A stretch of DNA of 51,910 bases, from assembly GCA_021790795.1 (NCBI GenBank), contig JAJYFU010000009.1, forward strand, positions 1 through 51,910. Reading direction: 5' to 3'. Of the stretch, positions 39,564-51,910 are shown one piece after another. The stretch's first letter is position 1, and every line of letters starts with the position of its first letter. Source of the stretch: Pseudomonadota bacterium (GTDB taxonomy: Bacteria > Pseudomonadota > Gammaproteobacteria > Steroidobacterales > Steroidobacteraceae). Below the pieces are notes generated by a model that ran no database searches, was not told the origin of the DNA, and was given only the letters and a program-made list of their open reading frames with translations. The position numbers and the translations under genes are program-made.

Positions 39564-40103
39564 GTGAAGTGCTTGAGCAGAAGCCGTTCAGTGGGTTGGA
39601 TAATCGCCGTCGGATTGCTGGTCACGGGACTGGCAGCCGCGCAAGTGCAGGCCGCGACTTTGAAGGTCGGGGTGGTCAATTACGGTGTGCTGGTGCAGTC
39701 CTCGCCGCAGTACAAGGCCGCGCTGACCGCGTTGCGCGCGGAATTCGTGCCTAAACAGAAGCAGCTGCAGGCCGAAGCCAAGACCCTGCGGGCGAAGCAG
39801 GCGAACCTGCAGCGCAACCAGGCGACCATGACCCAGGACCAGGTGGCGCAGGCCGAGCTCGACCTGCGCGAGAAGCTCGAGGCGTTCCGCAAAGAGTCCG
39901 TGCAGACTCAGCAGGCCCTCAGCACGCGCCGGGACGAGCTGTTCACCAAGGTGCAGAAGTCCGTGGCGGCGGTCGTGCAGCGCTATGCCGCGCAGCACGG
40001 CTATAACCTGGTGCTGGCCAATGGGGTGATCTATGCCGATCCGGGCATGGATATCACACCCGCGCTGCTGAAAGTGCTCAAGGCGCCCGCGCCGGCCCAC
40101 TGA
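39564..40103 (+). CDS. skp: OmpH/Skp family periplasmic chaperone
   Basis: GTG start preceded by a GAGGTGGA-like SD; signal peptide; LKVGVVNYGVLVQSSPQYKAAL; long coiled coil; between bamA and lpxD. Confidence 0.88.
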   Translation: MKCLSRSRSVGWIIAVGLLVTGLAAAQVQAATLKVGVVNYGVLVQSSPQYKAALTALRAEFVPKQKQLQAEAKTLRAKQANLQRNQATMTQDQVAQAELDLREKLEAFRKESVQTQQALSTRRDELFTKVQKSVAAVVQRYAAQHGYNLVLANGVIYADPGMDITPALLKVLKAPAPAH

Positions 40104-40119
40104 TCGGTCTCTCCGTGCG

Positions 40120-41166
40120 ATGAGCGTCTCGATCGGCGAGCTCGCAGTCCGCTTTGGCTGCGAGCTTCGCGGAGATCCGAGCCTCACGGTGGAGCGGGTG
40201 GCGACGCTCTCGAGCGCCGATGCGCACGCGGTGGCCTTTCTCGCCAACCCGCGCTACCGGGCCCAGCTCGCGGCGACGCGTGCCGGGGTGGTCGTGCTCG
40301 ATGCGGCAAGCGCCGCGGCCTGTCCGGCCGCGGCGCTCGTTTGCGTCAATCCCCATGCCACCTTCGCGCGCATCTGCGCGCTGCTGCATCCGGAGCCGTT
40401 CGGCCCCAGCGGCATCCATCCCTCGGCGGTGGTGTCTCCCGATGCCCGCATCGACCCCAGCGCGCATATCGGTGCGCTGAGCACGATCGGCGCGGGAACG
40501 GTGGTGGGCCCGCGCGCCTACATCGGCCCGCAGTGTCTGCTGGAGAGCGGGGTGCTCGTCGCCGAGGATGTACGGCTGGTCGGCCGCGTGACGCTGTGCC
40601 ACGGGGTGCAGATCGGGGCGCGCACGGTGGTGCAGCCCGGGGCGGTGATCGGCGGCGACGGCTTCGGGTTCGCACAGGAGGGGGGGCGCTGGCTGAAGGT
40701 GCCCCAGACCGGCACGGTGCGCGTCGGCGCGGACGTGGAGATTGGGTCCAACACCGCCGTCGATCGCGGCGCGATCGAGGACACGGTGATCGAGGAGGGT
40801 GTCAAGCTCGACAACCTCATCCACATTGCCCACAACGTGCGCATCGGGGCGCACAGCGCCCTGGCGGCATGCGTCGGTGTCTCGGGCAGCACGAGCATCG
40901 GCCGCCGCTGCATGATCGGCGGTCAGGTCGGCATCGGAGGCCATCTGACGATCTGCGACGAGGCGGTGATCACCGGCTGCACCATGGTCAGCCATTCGAT
41001 CACCCGGCCGGGGGTATACTCCGGCGGAATTCCATACGAGCAGGCACACCTCTGGCGGCGTCTGGTGGCGCGCTTCAAGCGCATCGAATCGCTCGCCGAG
41101 CGGCTGAGGGCGCTCGAGCGCCGCGTAGCCCCTGCGCAGGACCCGGAAGAAGAGGACGATGACTGA
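40120..41166 (+). CDS. lpxD: UDP-3-O-(3-hydroxymyristoyl)glucosamine N-acyltransferase
   Basis: Hexapeptide repeats, [59 protein letters not shown]. Confidence 0.96.
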   Translation: MSVSIGELAVRFGCELRGDPSLTVERVATLSSADAHAVAFLANPRYRAQLAATRAGVVVLDAASAAACPAAALVCVNPHATFARICALLHPEPFGPSGIHPSAVVSPDARIDPSAHIGALSTIGAGTVVGPRAYIGPQCLLESGVLVAEDVRLVGRVTLCHGVQIGARTVVQPGAVIGGDGFGFAQEGGRWLKVPQTGTVRVGADVEIGSNTAVDRGAIEDTVIEEGVKLDNLIHIAHNVRIGAHSALAACVGVSGSTSIGRRCMIGGQVGIGGHLTICDEAVITGCTMVSHSITRPGVYSGGIPYEQAHLWRRLVARFKRIESLAERLRALERRVAPAQDPEEEDDD

Positions 41167-41611
41167 AGCGCAACTCGACATTCATGCCATCCTGCGGCTG
41201 CTACCGCACCGCTATCCGTTCATGCTGGTCGATCGAGTGCTCGAGTGGCACGCCCGAGAGAGCATCCGCGCCCTGAAGAACGTCACTTACGACGAGCCGT
41301 TCTTTCCCGGCCATTTCCCCGGCCGTCCGGTCATGCCGGGAGTGATCATCATCGAGGCGCTGGCGCAGACCGCGGGGATCCTGACTTTTCTCAGCTCCGA
41401 CACGGTCCCGCACGAGGACAGCAGGTTCTACTTCGTCGGTATCGACAAGGCGCGGTTCCGCAAGCCGGTCGAGCCGGGCGATCAGCTCATACTCGAGGCG
41501 AACTTGGATCGCTGCCTGCGCGGCATCTGGCGTTTCTCCACACGCGCCCGCGTCGGCGACGGCGAAGTCGCGCACGCGGAGATCATGGTGACGCCGGAGG
41601 CCGGTAAGTGA
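41159..41611 (+). CDS. fabZ: 3-hydroxyacyl-[ACP] dehydratase FabZ
   Basis: [54 protein letters not shown]. Confidence 0.97.
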   Translation: MTEAQLDIHAILRLLPHRYPFMLVDRVLEWHARESIRALKNVTYDEPFFPGHFPGRPVMPGVIIIEALAQTAGILTFLSSDTVPHEDSRFYFVGIDKARFRKPVEPGDQLILEANLDRCLRGIWRFSTRARVGDGEVAHAEIMVTPEAGK

Positions 41612-42378
41612 TCGACTCGCGTGCCGTGGTCTCGCCGCGGGCTGAGCTCGCACCCGACGTCACGGTGGGTCCCTTCAGCGTCATCGGTCCGGACGTCACC
41701 ATCGGCGCCGGCACCGTGGTCGGTCCCCACGTGGTGATCAATGGCCCGACACGCATCGGCGCGCACAATCGCGTGTTCCAGTTCGCATCGATCGGCGACG
41801 CGCCGCAGGATATGAAGTATCGCGGCGAGCCGACCCGGCTCGAGATCGGCGACCGCAACGTGTTCCGCGAGTTCACCACCGTCAATCGCGGCACGGCGCA
41901 TGACCAGGGCGTCACGCGCATCGGCAATGACAATCTGTTCATGGTGTACTCGCACGTGGCGCACGACTGCACGGTCGGCAGCAACACGGTGTTCGCCAAC
42001 TGCGCCGCGCTGGGCGGCCACGTCGAGATCGGCGACTGGGCGATCCTCGGCGGGCTGGCGGCCGTGCATCAGTTCAGCAAGATCGGCGCGCACGCCTTTC
42101 TCGCCGGCGGGGCCATCGTGACTCGCGATGTGCCTCCGTACGTGATGGTGGCGGGTAATCCCGCGGTGCCGCACGCGATCAATTCGGAGGGCCTGAAGCG
42201 GCGCGGGTTCGGCCCGGCGCAGATCCGCAACATTCGCGAGGCCTACCGGATCGTCTATCGCAGTGGGCTGCGCCTGATCGATGCGCTGGATCGGCTCGAG
42301 CCGGTCGGCGCCGAGCACCCTGAAGTGAAGATGTTCATCGAATTCATCCGCCACAGCGGCCGCAGCGTCGTGCGATGA
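41608..42378 (+). CDS. lpxA: UDP-N-acetylglucosamine acyltransferase
   Basis: Hexapeptide repeats, [66 protein letters not shown]. Confidence 0.97.
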   Translation: MIDSRAVVSPRAELAPDVTVGPFSVIGPDVTIGAGTVVGPHVVINGPTRIGAHNRVFQFASIGDAPQDMKYRGEPTRLEIGDRNVFREFTTVNRGTAHDQGVTRIGNDNLFMVYSHVAHDCTVGSNTVFANCAALGGHVEIGDWAILGGLAAVHQFSKIGAHAFLAGGAIVTRDVPPYVMVAGNPAVPHAINSEGLKRRGFGPAQIRNIREAYRIVYRSGLRLIDALDRLEPVGAEHPEVKMFIEFIRHSGRSVVR

Positions 42379-43586
42379 GCGATCCGCCGGGCTGCGCGCC
42401 CCTGGCGGCGGTCGCGCGCTCGCAGCTGCGTGTGGGGATCGTGGCCGGCGAGTCCTCCGGGGACCAGCTGGGTGCGGCGCTGATCGCGGCGCTGCGCGAG
42501 CGGGTCGGGCGGCTGCGGTGCTTCGGGGTCGCCGGACCGAAGATGCGGGCCGTCGGCTGCGAGGCTTGGGAGGACGCCGAGACGCTCGCGGTCATGGGCA
42601 TCACGGAAGTGCTGCCGCACCTGCCGCGCCTGATTCGGCTGCGCGCCGCGCTCATGCGGCGCTTCGTCGCGGCACGGCCCGATGTGTTCATCGGCATCGA
42701 CGCGCCCGCATTCAATCTGGGCCTGGCGAAGCGTCTGCGGGCGCGGGGCATTCCCACCGTACAGTACGTGGCTCCGCAGGTCTGGGCCTGGCGGCAGGGC
42801 CGGGTACGCAAGATCGGCCGCGCCTGCGATCTGGTGTTGTGTCTGCTGCCGTTCGAGACCGGCTTCTACAGCCGCCACGGCGTGGAGGCCGAGTTCGTCG
42901 GCCATCCGCTGGCCGACCAGATACCCCTGGAGGTGGACCGTTGCGGGGCGCGCGCCGAGCTCGGCCTCGCGCCGCAGGGGACCGTCGTGGCGCTGCTGCC
43001 GGGCAGCCGCCTGGGGGAGGTCGAGCGCCTCGGGGCGGATTTTGCCGCGGCGGCGGCCTGGATCGCCCGGCGGGTGCCCGACGTCCGGTTCGTCGCCCCC
43101 ATGGCGAGTGCGCGTGCGCGTGAGGCGTTCCTGAGAAAAGTTTCTCAAGTTCCTGATGCTCCAGAGATTATTGTGACCGACGGCCAGGCGCAGCGGGCGC
43201 TGGCCGCCTGTGACGGAGCCCTCGTGGCGTCCGGAACCGCTACACTGGAGACACTGCTGTCGCGCCGGGTGATGGTCGTGGCGTATCGCCTGGGCGCGGT
43301 GACCACGTACGCGCTGCGCAGATTACGGCTGGTGACCGTGCCGTATTTTTCACAACCCAATCTGTTGCTCGGCCGGGCATTCGTGCCCGAGTTCTTTCAA
43401 CAACAGGTCAGCGGCGCGGCCCTGGGCGCCGCGCTGCTCGAACGCCTGGAGGACACCGCCTATCGCCGGACGCTGTCGGTCGAGTTCGATCGGGTCCATC
43501 GCGAGTTGCGCCGCGGCGGGGCGGGACGCGCCGCGGACGCCATTTTGCGTCTGGCGGCGCGCGGCGCGCGGGGTGAGGCCGCATGA
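42375..43586 (+). CDS. lpxB: Lipid-A-disaccharide synthase
   Basis: [86 protein letters not shown]. Confidence 0.96.
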   Translation: MSDPPGCAPLAAVARSQLRVGIVAGESSGDQLGAALIAALRERVGRLRCFGVAGPKMRAVGCEAWEDAETLAVMGITEVLPHLPRLIRLRAALMRRFVAARPDVFIGIDAPAFNLGLAKRLRARGIPTVQYVAPQVWAWRQGRVRKIGRACDLVLCLLPFETGFYSRHGVEAEFVGHPLADQIPLEVDRCGARAELGLAPQGTVVALLPGSRLGEVERLGADFAAAAAWIARRVPDVRFVAPMASARAREAFLRKVSQVPDAPEIIVTDGQAQRALAACDGALVASGTATLETLLSRRVMVVAYRLGAVTTYALRRLRLVTVPYFSQPNLLLGRAFVPEFFQQQVSGAALGAALLERLEDTAYRRTLSVEFDRVHRELRRGGAGRAADAILRLAARGARGEAA

Positions 43587-44239
43587 GCCCGGCGTTTGCG
43601 GGCGGGCGGCACGAGTCGGTCGCGGGGGTCGATGAGGCCGGCCGCGGGCCGCTTGCCGGACCGGTGGTGGCCGCGGCGGTCATTCTCGATCCGTCCCGTC
43701 CCATCGAAGGACTCGACGACTCCAAGCGCTTGAGCGCGCCGCAGCGCGAGCGTCTCGCGCCGCTCATTCGCGCGCGCGCGCGCGCCTGGGCGATCGGCAG
43801 CGCCGATCACGGGGAAATCGACACGCTGAATATTCTGCAGGCGACGCTGTTGGCGATGCGCCGGGCGTTGCTGGGCCTCGGCGTGCGGCCGGCGTACGTG
43901 TGCATCGACGGCAACCGCGCGCCGCAACTGGCCGACCTCGGCTGCACAGTCGAGACCATCGTCGGCGGTGATGCGCTGGTGCCGGCGATCAGCGCCGCCT
44001 CCATCCTCGCCAAGACACATCGCGACGCGCTGATGCGCGTGCTCGAGCGGAGTCATCCCGGTTATGGCTTCGCGAGACACAAGGGCTATGGCACCGCGGC
44101 GCACCTCGAGGCGCTGCGCAGGCTCGGACCCTCGAGCGAGCATCGGCTGTCGTTTGCGCCGGTGCGCGCGGCGGCGGCGCAGTTCGCGACCGCGGCGCAC
44201 GCCCCGGTTCCCGCGCGGCCGTGCCCGCGCCGGGATTGA
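43583..44239 (+). CDS. rnhB: Ribonuclease HII
   Basis: [81 protein letters not shown]. Confidence 0.96.
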   Translation: MSPAFAGGRHESVAGVDEAGRGPLAGPVVAAAVILDPSRPIEGLDDSKRLSAPQRERLAPLIRARARAWAIGSADHGEIDTLNILQATLLAMRRALLGLGVRPAYVCIDGNRAPQLADLGCTVETIVGGDALVPAISAASILAKTHRDALMRVLERSHPGYGFARHKGYGTAAHLEALRRLGPSSEHRLSFAPVRAAAAQFATAAHAPVPARPCPRRD

Positions 44240-44244
44240 GCGCC

Positions 44245-47200
44245 ATGGCCGCCGAGTTCGTCCATCTGCGCCTGCACACCGAGTATTCGCTGCTCGACAG
44301 CGTCGTGCGCGTGCCGCAACTGATCGAGGCGGTGGCCGCCGCGGGCATGCCGGCCGTGGCGGTGACCGACCAGAGCAACCTGTTCGCGATGGTCAAGTTC
44401 TATCGCGCCGCGCTCGCGCGCGGCGTGCAGCCGGTGGTCGGCGTCGATCTGCTGGTGCGCGAGAGCGGCGAGCATCAGGCGCCGAGCCGCCTGACCCTGC
44501 TGTGCCAATCACAGGACGGCTATCGCAACGCGACGCGCCTGGTCAGCCGCGCGTATCTGGAGGGCCAGCAGCGCGGCGTGCCGATGATCGCGCGCGACTG
44601 GCTGACGCCGGAGAATCTCGCCGGACTGATCGGACTGTCCTGCGCCGCCGAGGGAGACGTGGGCCGCGCGCTCGTCAACGGGCGGGAGCGCGATGCGCGA
44701 GCCGCTCTCGAGCACTGGCAGACGCTGCTGCCGGACCGGTACTACCTCGAGCTGCAGCGGCTGGGCCGTCCGGCCGAGGAGGCCTACATCAGCGCGGCGC
44801 TCGATCTGGCCGCGCGCCGCGGCGTGCCCGTGGTGGCCACCAACGACGTGCGTTTCCTCAGGCGCGAGGATTTCGACTCGCACGAAGCCCGCGTCTGCAT
44901 CCACGAGGGCCGGCAGCTGGCCGACACCACCCGTGCGCGCCGCTACACCCCCGAGCAGTTCCTGCGCACCGGCGCGCAGATGGCCGAGCGCTTCGCCGAC
45001 ATTCCCGAAGCGCTCGCGAACGCCGTCGAGATCGCCCGGCGCACCGCGCTGGTGCTCGAGCTCGGTCGGCCGCGTCTGCCGGCTTATCCGGTGCCGGGGG
45101 AGGGCGGCGCGGACGATTTCCTGCGCGGGCAGGCCACCGCCGGTCTCGAGCGGCGGCTCGCAGAGAGCGGGCTCGCGGATCCGCACGCGGCTCGGCCGCA
45201 GGACAGCGCCGACGGGAGCGCGCGCGCCGCGGCGGACTCGCCGCCGGGCGCGCCGGCGCTCGCCCCGCGGGTCGGGACCTCGGCCTATCGCAAGCGCCTG
45301 CAGTCCGAGCTCGACGTCATCTGTCAGATGGGCTTCGCCGGGTACTTCCTGATCGTCGCGGACTTCATCCGCTGGGCGCGGGACCACGGCGTGCCCGTCG
45401 GTCCGGGGCGCGGCTCGGGCGCCGGCTCGCTGGTCGCCTACAGCCTCGGGATCACCGACCTCGATCCGCTGCGCTACGACCTGCTGTTCGAGCGCTTCCT
45501 CAATCCCGAGCGCGTTTCCATGCCCGACTTCGACGTCGATTTCTGCATGGAAGGCCGCGACCGCGTGATCGAGTACGTCGCGCAGCGCTACGGCCGGGAA
45601 CGCGTCTCGCAGATCATCACCTACGGCACCATGGCGGCCAAGGCGGTGGTGCGCGACGCCGGGCGCGTGCTCGGCATGAGCTACGGCTACGTGGACAAGA
45701 TCGCCAAGCTCATACCCTTCGAGCTCGGTATTACGCTCGCTGAGGCCCTCGAGAAGGAGCCGGAGCTCATGCAGCTCTACGAGCGCGAGGAGGAGGTGCG
45801 CGGGCTGATCGACCTGGCGCGCTCGCTCGAGGGCCTGACCCGCAACGCCGGGATGCACGCCGGCGGGGTCGTGATCGCGCCCTCGGTGCTGACCGATTTC
45901 GCGCCCCTGTACTGCGATGCCGAGGGCGGCAGCGTCGTGACGCAGTTCGACAAGGACGATGTCGAGGCCGCGGGACTGGTGAAATTCGACTTTCTCGGCC
46001 TGCGCACGCTCACCATCATCGATTGGGCGGTGAAGTCGATCAATGCGCTGCGCGCGCAGTCGGGCGAGTCGCCGCTCGAGATCGGCAAGATCCCCCTCGA
46101 TGATCCGGCCACCTATGACCAGGTGCTGACGAAGGCGCGGACCGTTGCGGTCTTCCAGTTCGAATCGAGCGGCATGCAGCGCCTGCTCAAGGACGCCAAG
46201 CCCGACCGGTTCGAGGACCTGATCGCCCTGGGCGCGCTGTTCAGACCGGGCCCCATGGAGCTGATCCCGGAGTATGTCGCCTGCAAGCACGGCAAGCCGC
46301 CCGAGTATCTGCATCCGGACATGAAAGAGGTTCTCGGCGTCACGTACGGCGTGTTCGTCTATCAGGAGCAGGTGATGCAGATCGCCCAGCGTCTGGCCGG
46401 CTACACGCTCGGCGGCGCCGATCTGCTGCGGCGCGCCATGGGCAAGAAGAAGCCCGAGGAGATGGCCAAGCAGCGCGGCGTTTTCGTCGCGGGCGCGGCC
46501 GCGCGCGGCATCGACGAGCCCGTCGCCAACGCGATCTTCGACCAGATGGAGAAGTTCGCCGGCTACGGCTTCAACAAGTCGCATGCCGCCGCGTACGCGC
46601 TGCTTTCCTATCAGACCGCCTACCTCAAGGCGCACTATCCGGCGCAGTTCATGGCCGCGATGTTGTCGGCGGACATGGATCACACCGACAAGGTGGTCAT
46701 CCTGATCCGCGAATGCGCCGAGATGGACCTCACGGTGCTGCCGCCCGACGTCAATACCTCGCAGTACCCGTTTACCGCCGAGGGGCGCGCCATCCGCTAC
46801 GGGCTCGGCGCCATCCGCGGTGTTGGGCGGGGCGCGGCCGAGACACTGATCGCCGAGCGCGAGGCGCACGGGCCGTTCGCCTCTTTGGAGGATCTGTGCC
46901 GCCGGCTCGATCTGCAGAAGCTCAACCGGCGGGTGCTCGAGGCGCTGCTGCGATCGGGCAGCCTCGATGCCCTCGGCGCCAGCCGTGCCGCGCTCATGGA
47001 GCGATTGCCCGCGGCGATGCAGCTCGGCGAGCAGAACTCCAAGGCGAGCCGCGCCGGTCAGGATGATCTGTTCGGGCTCGCGCCCGCGCCGCCCGGCGCG
47101 CTGGCCGCGGCGCCCAGCGCGCCGCCGAGCGCCGCCGAGGTGCCGGAGTGGCCGCAGTCCAAGCGTCTGGCCGGGGAGCGCGACACGCTCGGGTTGTACC

Positions 47201-47856
47201 TCACCGGTCACCCGATCGCCGCGCTCGAGGCGGGACTGCAGCATGCGGTGAGCCACCGCATCGGCGCACTGCTTGGCGATCGCTCCGCCGGCGGCATGGA
47301 GGGCGGCCGCGCGCGCGGCGGGCGCGTGGTGACCGTGGCCGGGCTGATCGACGAGGTGCGCAAGCGCGGACCGCGTGTGATCGTGACGCTCGACGACGCC
47401 ACCGGCCGGCTCGAGGCGAGTCTGTTCGAGGAGCAGTACCAGACATACCGCGAGCTGATCGTCAAGGACGCGCTGGTGCTCGCCGAGGGCCAGCTGCGCT
47501 TCGATGAGTTCGCGGACGCGTGGCGGCTCACGGTGCGCCGTTTGAGCGATCTGACCAAGGTGTGCGAGCAGCGGGCGCGGCGCATCGTGCTGCGCTGGCC
47601 GGCCCACGCCGACGCCGCGGCGCTGCAGGACTCGCTGGCGCAACTGCTCGAGCGGTTCCGGCCCGGACCGTGTCCGATCGTCATCGAGTATTCGGGGCGC
47701 CTCGCCCGCGGCCTGCTCGCGCTGGCGCCGCAGTGGAGCGTGCAGCCGTCCGCGGAGCTGATCGCGGCGCTCGAGGAGCTGCTGGGCGCCGCCGCGATCA
47801 AGGTGCTCTACACCGCGAGCCCCGAGGGACCGCAGCGCTCGGCCGACGGGCGCTGA
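44245..47856 (+). CDS. dnaE: DNA polymerase III subunit alpha
   Basis: [19 protein letters not shown] (PHP), [72 protein letters not shown]-fold [14 protein letters not shown]. Confidence 0.97.
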   Translation: MAAEFVHLRLHTEYSLLDSVVRVPQLIEAVAAAGMPAVAVTDQSNLFAMVKFYRAALARGVQPVVGVDLLVRESGEHQAPSRLTLLCQSQDGYRNATRLVSRAYLEGQQRGVPMIARDWLTPENLAGLIGLSCAAEGDVGRALVNGRERDARAALEHWQTLLPDRYYLELQRLGRPAEEAYISAALDLAARRGVPVVATNDVRFLRREDFDSHEARVCIHEGRQLADTTRARRYTPEQFLRTGAQMAERFADIPEALANAVEIARRTALVLELGRPRLPAYPVPGEGGADDFLRGQATAGLERRLAESGLADPHAARPQDSADGSARAAADSPPGAPALAPRVGTSAYRKRLQSELDVICQMGFAGYFLIVADFIRWARDHGVPVGPGRGSGAGSLVAYSLGITDLDPLRYDLLFERFLNPERVSMPDFDVDFCMEGRDRVIEYVAQRYGRERVSQIITYGTMAAKAVVRDAGRVLGMSYGYVDKIAKLIPFELGITLAEALEKEPELMQLYEREEEVRGLIDLARSLEGLTRNAGMHAGGVVIAPSVLTDFAPLYCDAEGGSVVTQFDKDDVEAAGLVKFDFLGLRTLTIIDWAVKSINALRAQSGESPLEIGKIPLDDPATYDQVLTKARTVAVFQFESSGMQRLLKDAKPDRFEDLIALGALFRPGPMELIPEYVACKHGKPPEYLHPDMKEVLGVTYGVFVYQEQVMQIAQRLAGYTLGGADLLRRAMGKKKPEEMAKQRGVFVAGAAARGIDEPVANAIFDQMEKFAGYGFNKSHAAAYALLSYQTAYLKAHYPAQFMAAMLSADMDHTDKVVILIRECAEMDLTVLPPDVNTSQYPFTAEGRAIRYGLGAIRGVGRGAAETLIAEREAHGPFASLEDLCRRLDLQKLNRRVLEALLRSGSLDALGASRAALMERLPAAMQLGEQNSKASRAGQDDLFGLAPAPPGALAAAPSAPPSAAEVPEWPQSKRLAGERDTLGLYLTGHPIAALEAGLQHAVSHRIGALLGDRSAGGMEGGRARGGRVVTVAGLIDEVRKRGPRVIVTLDDATGRLEASLFEEQYQTYRELIVKDALVLAEGQLRFDEFADAWRLTVRRLSDLTKVCEQRARRIVLRWPAHADAAALQDSLAQLLERFRPGPCPIVIEYSGRLARGLLALAPQWSVQPSAELIAALEELLGAAAIKVLYTASPEGPQRSADGR

Positions 47857-47929
47857 GCGTCCGGCGCTTGCGCCTCGCTGCCGGGGCCCGTACGCTCGCG
47901 CCCAGATTCAGACTACCGCGGAACAGCGC

Positions 47930-48895
47930 ATGGCCGTCGCCTTTCTCGATTTCGAACAGCCCATCGCCGAGCTCGAAGCGAAGATCGAGGAGCTCAAACA
48001 CGTCACCTGCGACCCGGAAGTCAACATCGAGGAGGAGATCGGCCGGCTGCAGGCCAAGAGCCGCCAGCTGACCACCAGCATCTTCGCGAGCCTCACCCCC
48101 TGGCAGATCACCCAGCTCGCGCGCCATCCGCAACGGCCGTACACGCTCGATTACATCGGCGCGATCTGCACCGAGTTTCACGAGCTGCACGGTGATCGCA
48201 TGTACGCCGACGACGCGGCGATCGTCGGCGGCGTGGCGCGCATCGACGGGCGACCGATCGTGATCATCGGTCACCAGAAGGGCCGCGACACCAAGGAGCG
48301 TGTGCGGCGCAACTACGGCATGCCGCGGCCGGAGGGCTATCGCAAGGCGCTGCGGCTGATGCACCTCGCCGCGCGATTCGGTCTGCCGCTGGTGACGCTG
48401 ATCGACACCCAGGGGGCGTATCCGGGCGTCGGTGCCGAGGAGCGCGGGCAGAGCGAGGCGATCGCGCGCAACCTGCTCGAGATGTCCGTGCTCAATGTGC
48501 CCATCGTCACGGTGGTCACCGGCGAGGGCGGATCGGGCGGGGCGCTCGCCATCGGGGTCTGCGATCGGCTGTTGATGCTGCAGTACAGCACCTACTCGGT
48601 GATCTCGCCGGAGGGTTGCGCCTCGATCCTGTGGAAGAGTCAGGACAAGCGTGAGGCGGCGGCCGAGGCGCTGAACATGACGGCCGAGCAACTCAAGCGC
48701 CTGGCCCTGGTCGATGAGGTCATCGAGGAGCCCCTGGGGGGCGCGCACCGCGATCCGGCCGCCGCGGCTGCCGCGCTCAAGACCGCGGTTTTGCGCCATC
48801 TCGATGCCCTCGAGGCCCAGCCGCTCGAGGCCTTGCGCAGTGCGCGCGATGCGCGCATCGCCGGCTTCGGCGTCTTCGGGGAGAGCTCGTCTTGA
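47930..48895 (+). CDS. accA: Acetyl-CoA carboxylase carboxyltransferase subunit alpha
   Basis: [113 protein letters not shown]. Confidence 0.97.
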   Translation: MAVAFLDFEQPIAELEAKIEELKHVTCDPEVNIEEEIGRLQAKSRQLTTSIFASLTPWQITQLARHPQRPYTLDYIGAICTEFHELHGDRMYADDAAIVGGVARIDGRPIVIIGHQKGRDTKERVRRNYGMPRPEGYRKALRLMHLAARFGLPLVTLIDTQGAYPGVGAEERGQSEAIARNLLEMSVLNVPIVTVVTGEGGSGGALAIGVCDRLLMLQYSTYSVISPEGCASILWKSQDKREAAAEALNMTAEQLKRLALVDEVIEEPLGGAHRDPAAAAAALKTAVLRHLDALEAQPLEALRSARDARIAGFGVFGESSS

Positions 48896-48914
48896 GAAGG
48901 GCGGGGCGGGCGCG

Positions 48915-51910
<2,996 letters not shown>

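Noticed and set aside
43768-43785. Alternating (CG)n run inside rnhB, potential Z-DNA or phase-variable tract
   Set aside because: Encodes RARARA in a conserved ORF; short, and expected in a GC-rich genome. No frame disruption seen.
44509-47643. 1044-aa minus-strand ORF opposite dnaE
   Set aside because: The sense frame is unambiguous DnaE; the antisense translation is low-information (His/Arg/Gln-rich), an artefact of codon bias.

Overview
High-GC chromosomal window, most like a gammaproteobacterium from gene content and order. It is mostly a dense core-gene region. Left edge (1-870): a lower-GC patch with a TumE/TumA-like (DUF6516 + HVO_A0114-type) toxin-antitoxin pair ending at the 5' end of dusA. 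The dusA 5' end looks remodelled: AT-rich, TTG start, in-frame stop directly upstream. This fits the known use of dusA 5' ends as integration sites. Next come an FHA-containing class III nucleotidyl cyclase, GTP-type PEPCK (pckG), a YoaA/DinG-like helicase, tsaB, phoB-phoR-phoU, dsbB, dapE(-), an OprD-like porin and two tandem pstB-type ATPases with no pstS/C/A in the window. A tripartite RND efflux operon and a Hanks-type Ser/Thr kinase follow, then the minus-strand map-glnD-dapC-dapD block. The rest is the classical run rpsB-tsf-pyrH-frr-uppS-cdsA-dxr-rseP-bamA-skp-lpxD-fabZ-lpxA-lpxB-rnhB-dnaE-accA-tilS-pyrG (pyrG cut by the window end). I saw no rRNA, tRNA, CRISPR array or transposase. The best second-look items are the dusA junction with its TA module, a 21-bp-phased direct-repeat array before the porin, candidate Pho boxes before phoB, the permease-less pstB pair, the divergent RND system with an AT-rich palindrome upstream, and a strongly structured leader before pyrG. 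I did not find a clearly new multi-gene system. All family calls come from reading motifs in the translations, with no database search.
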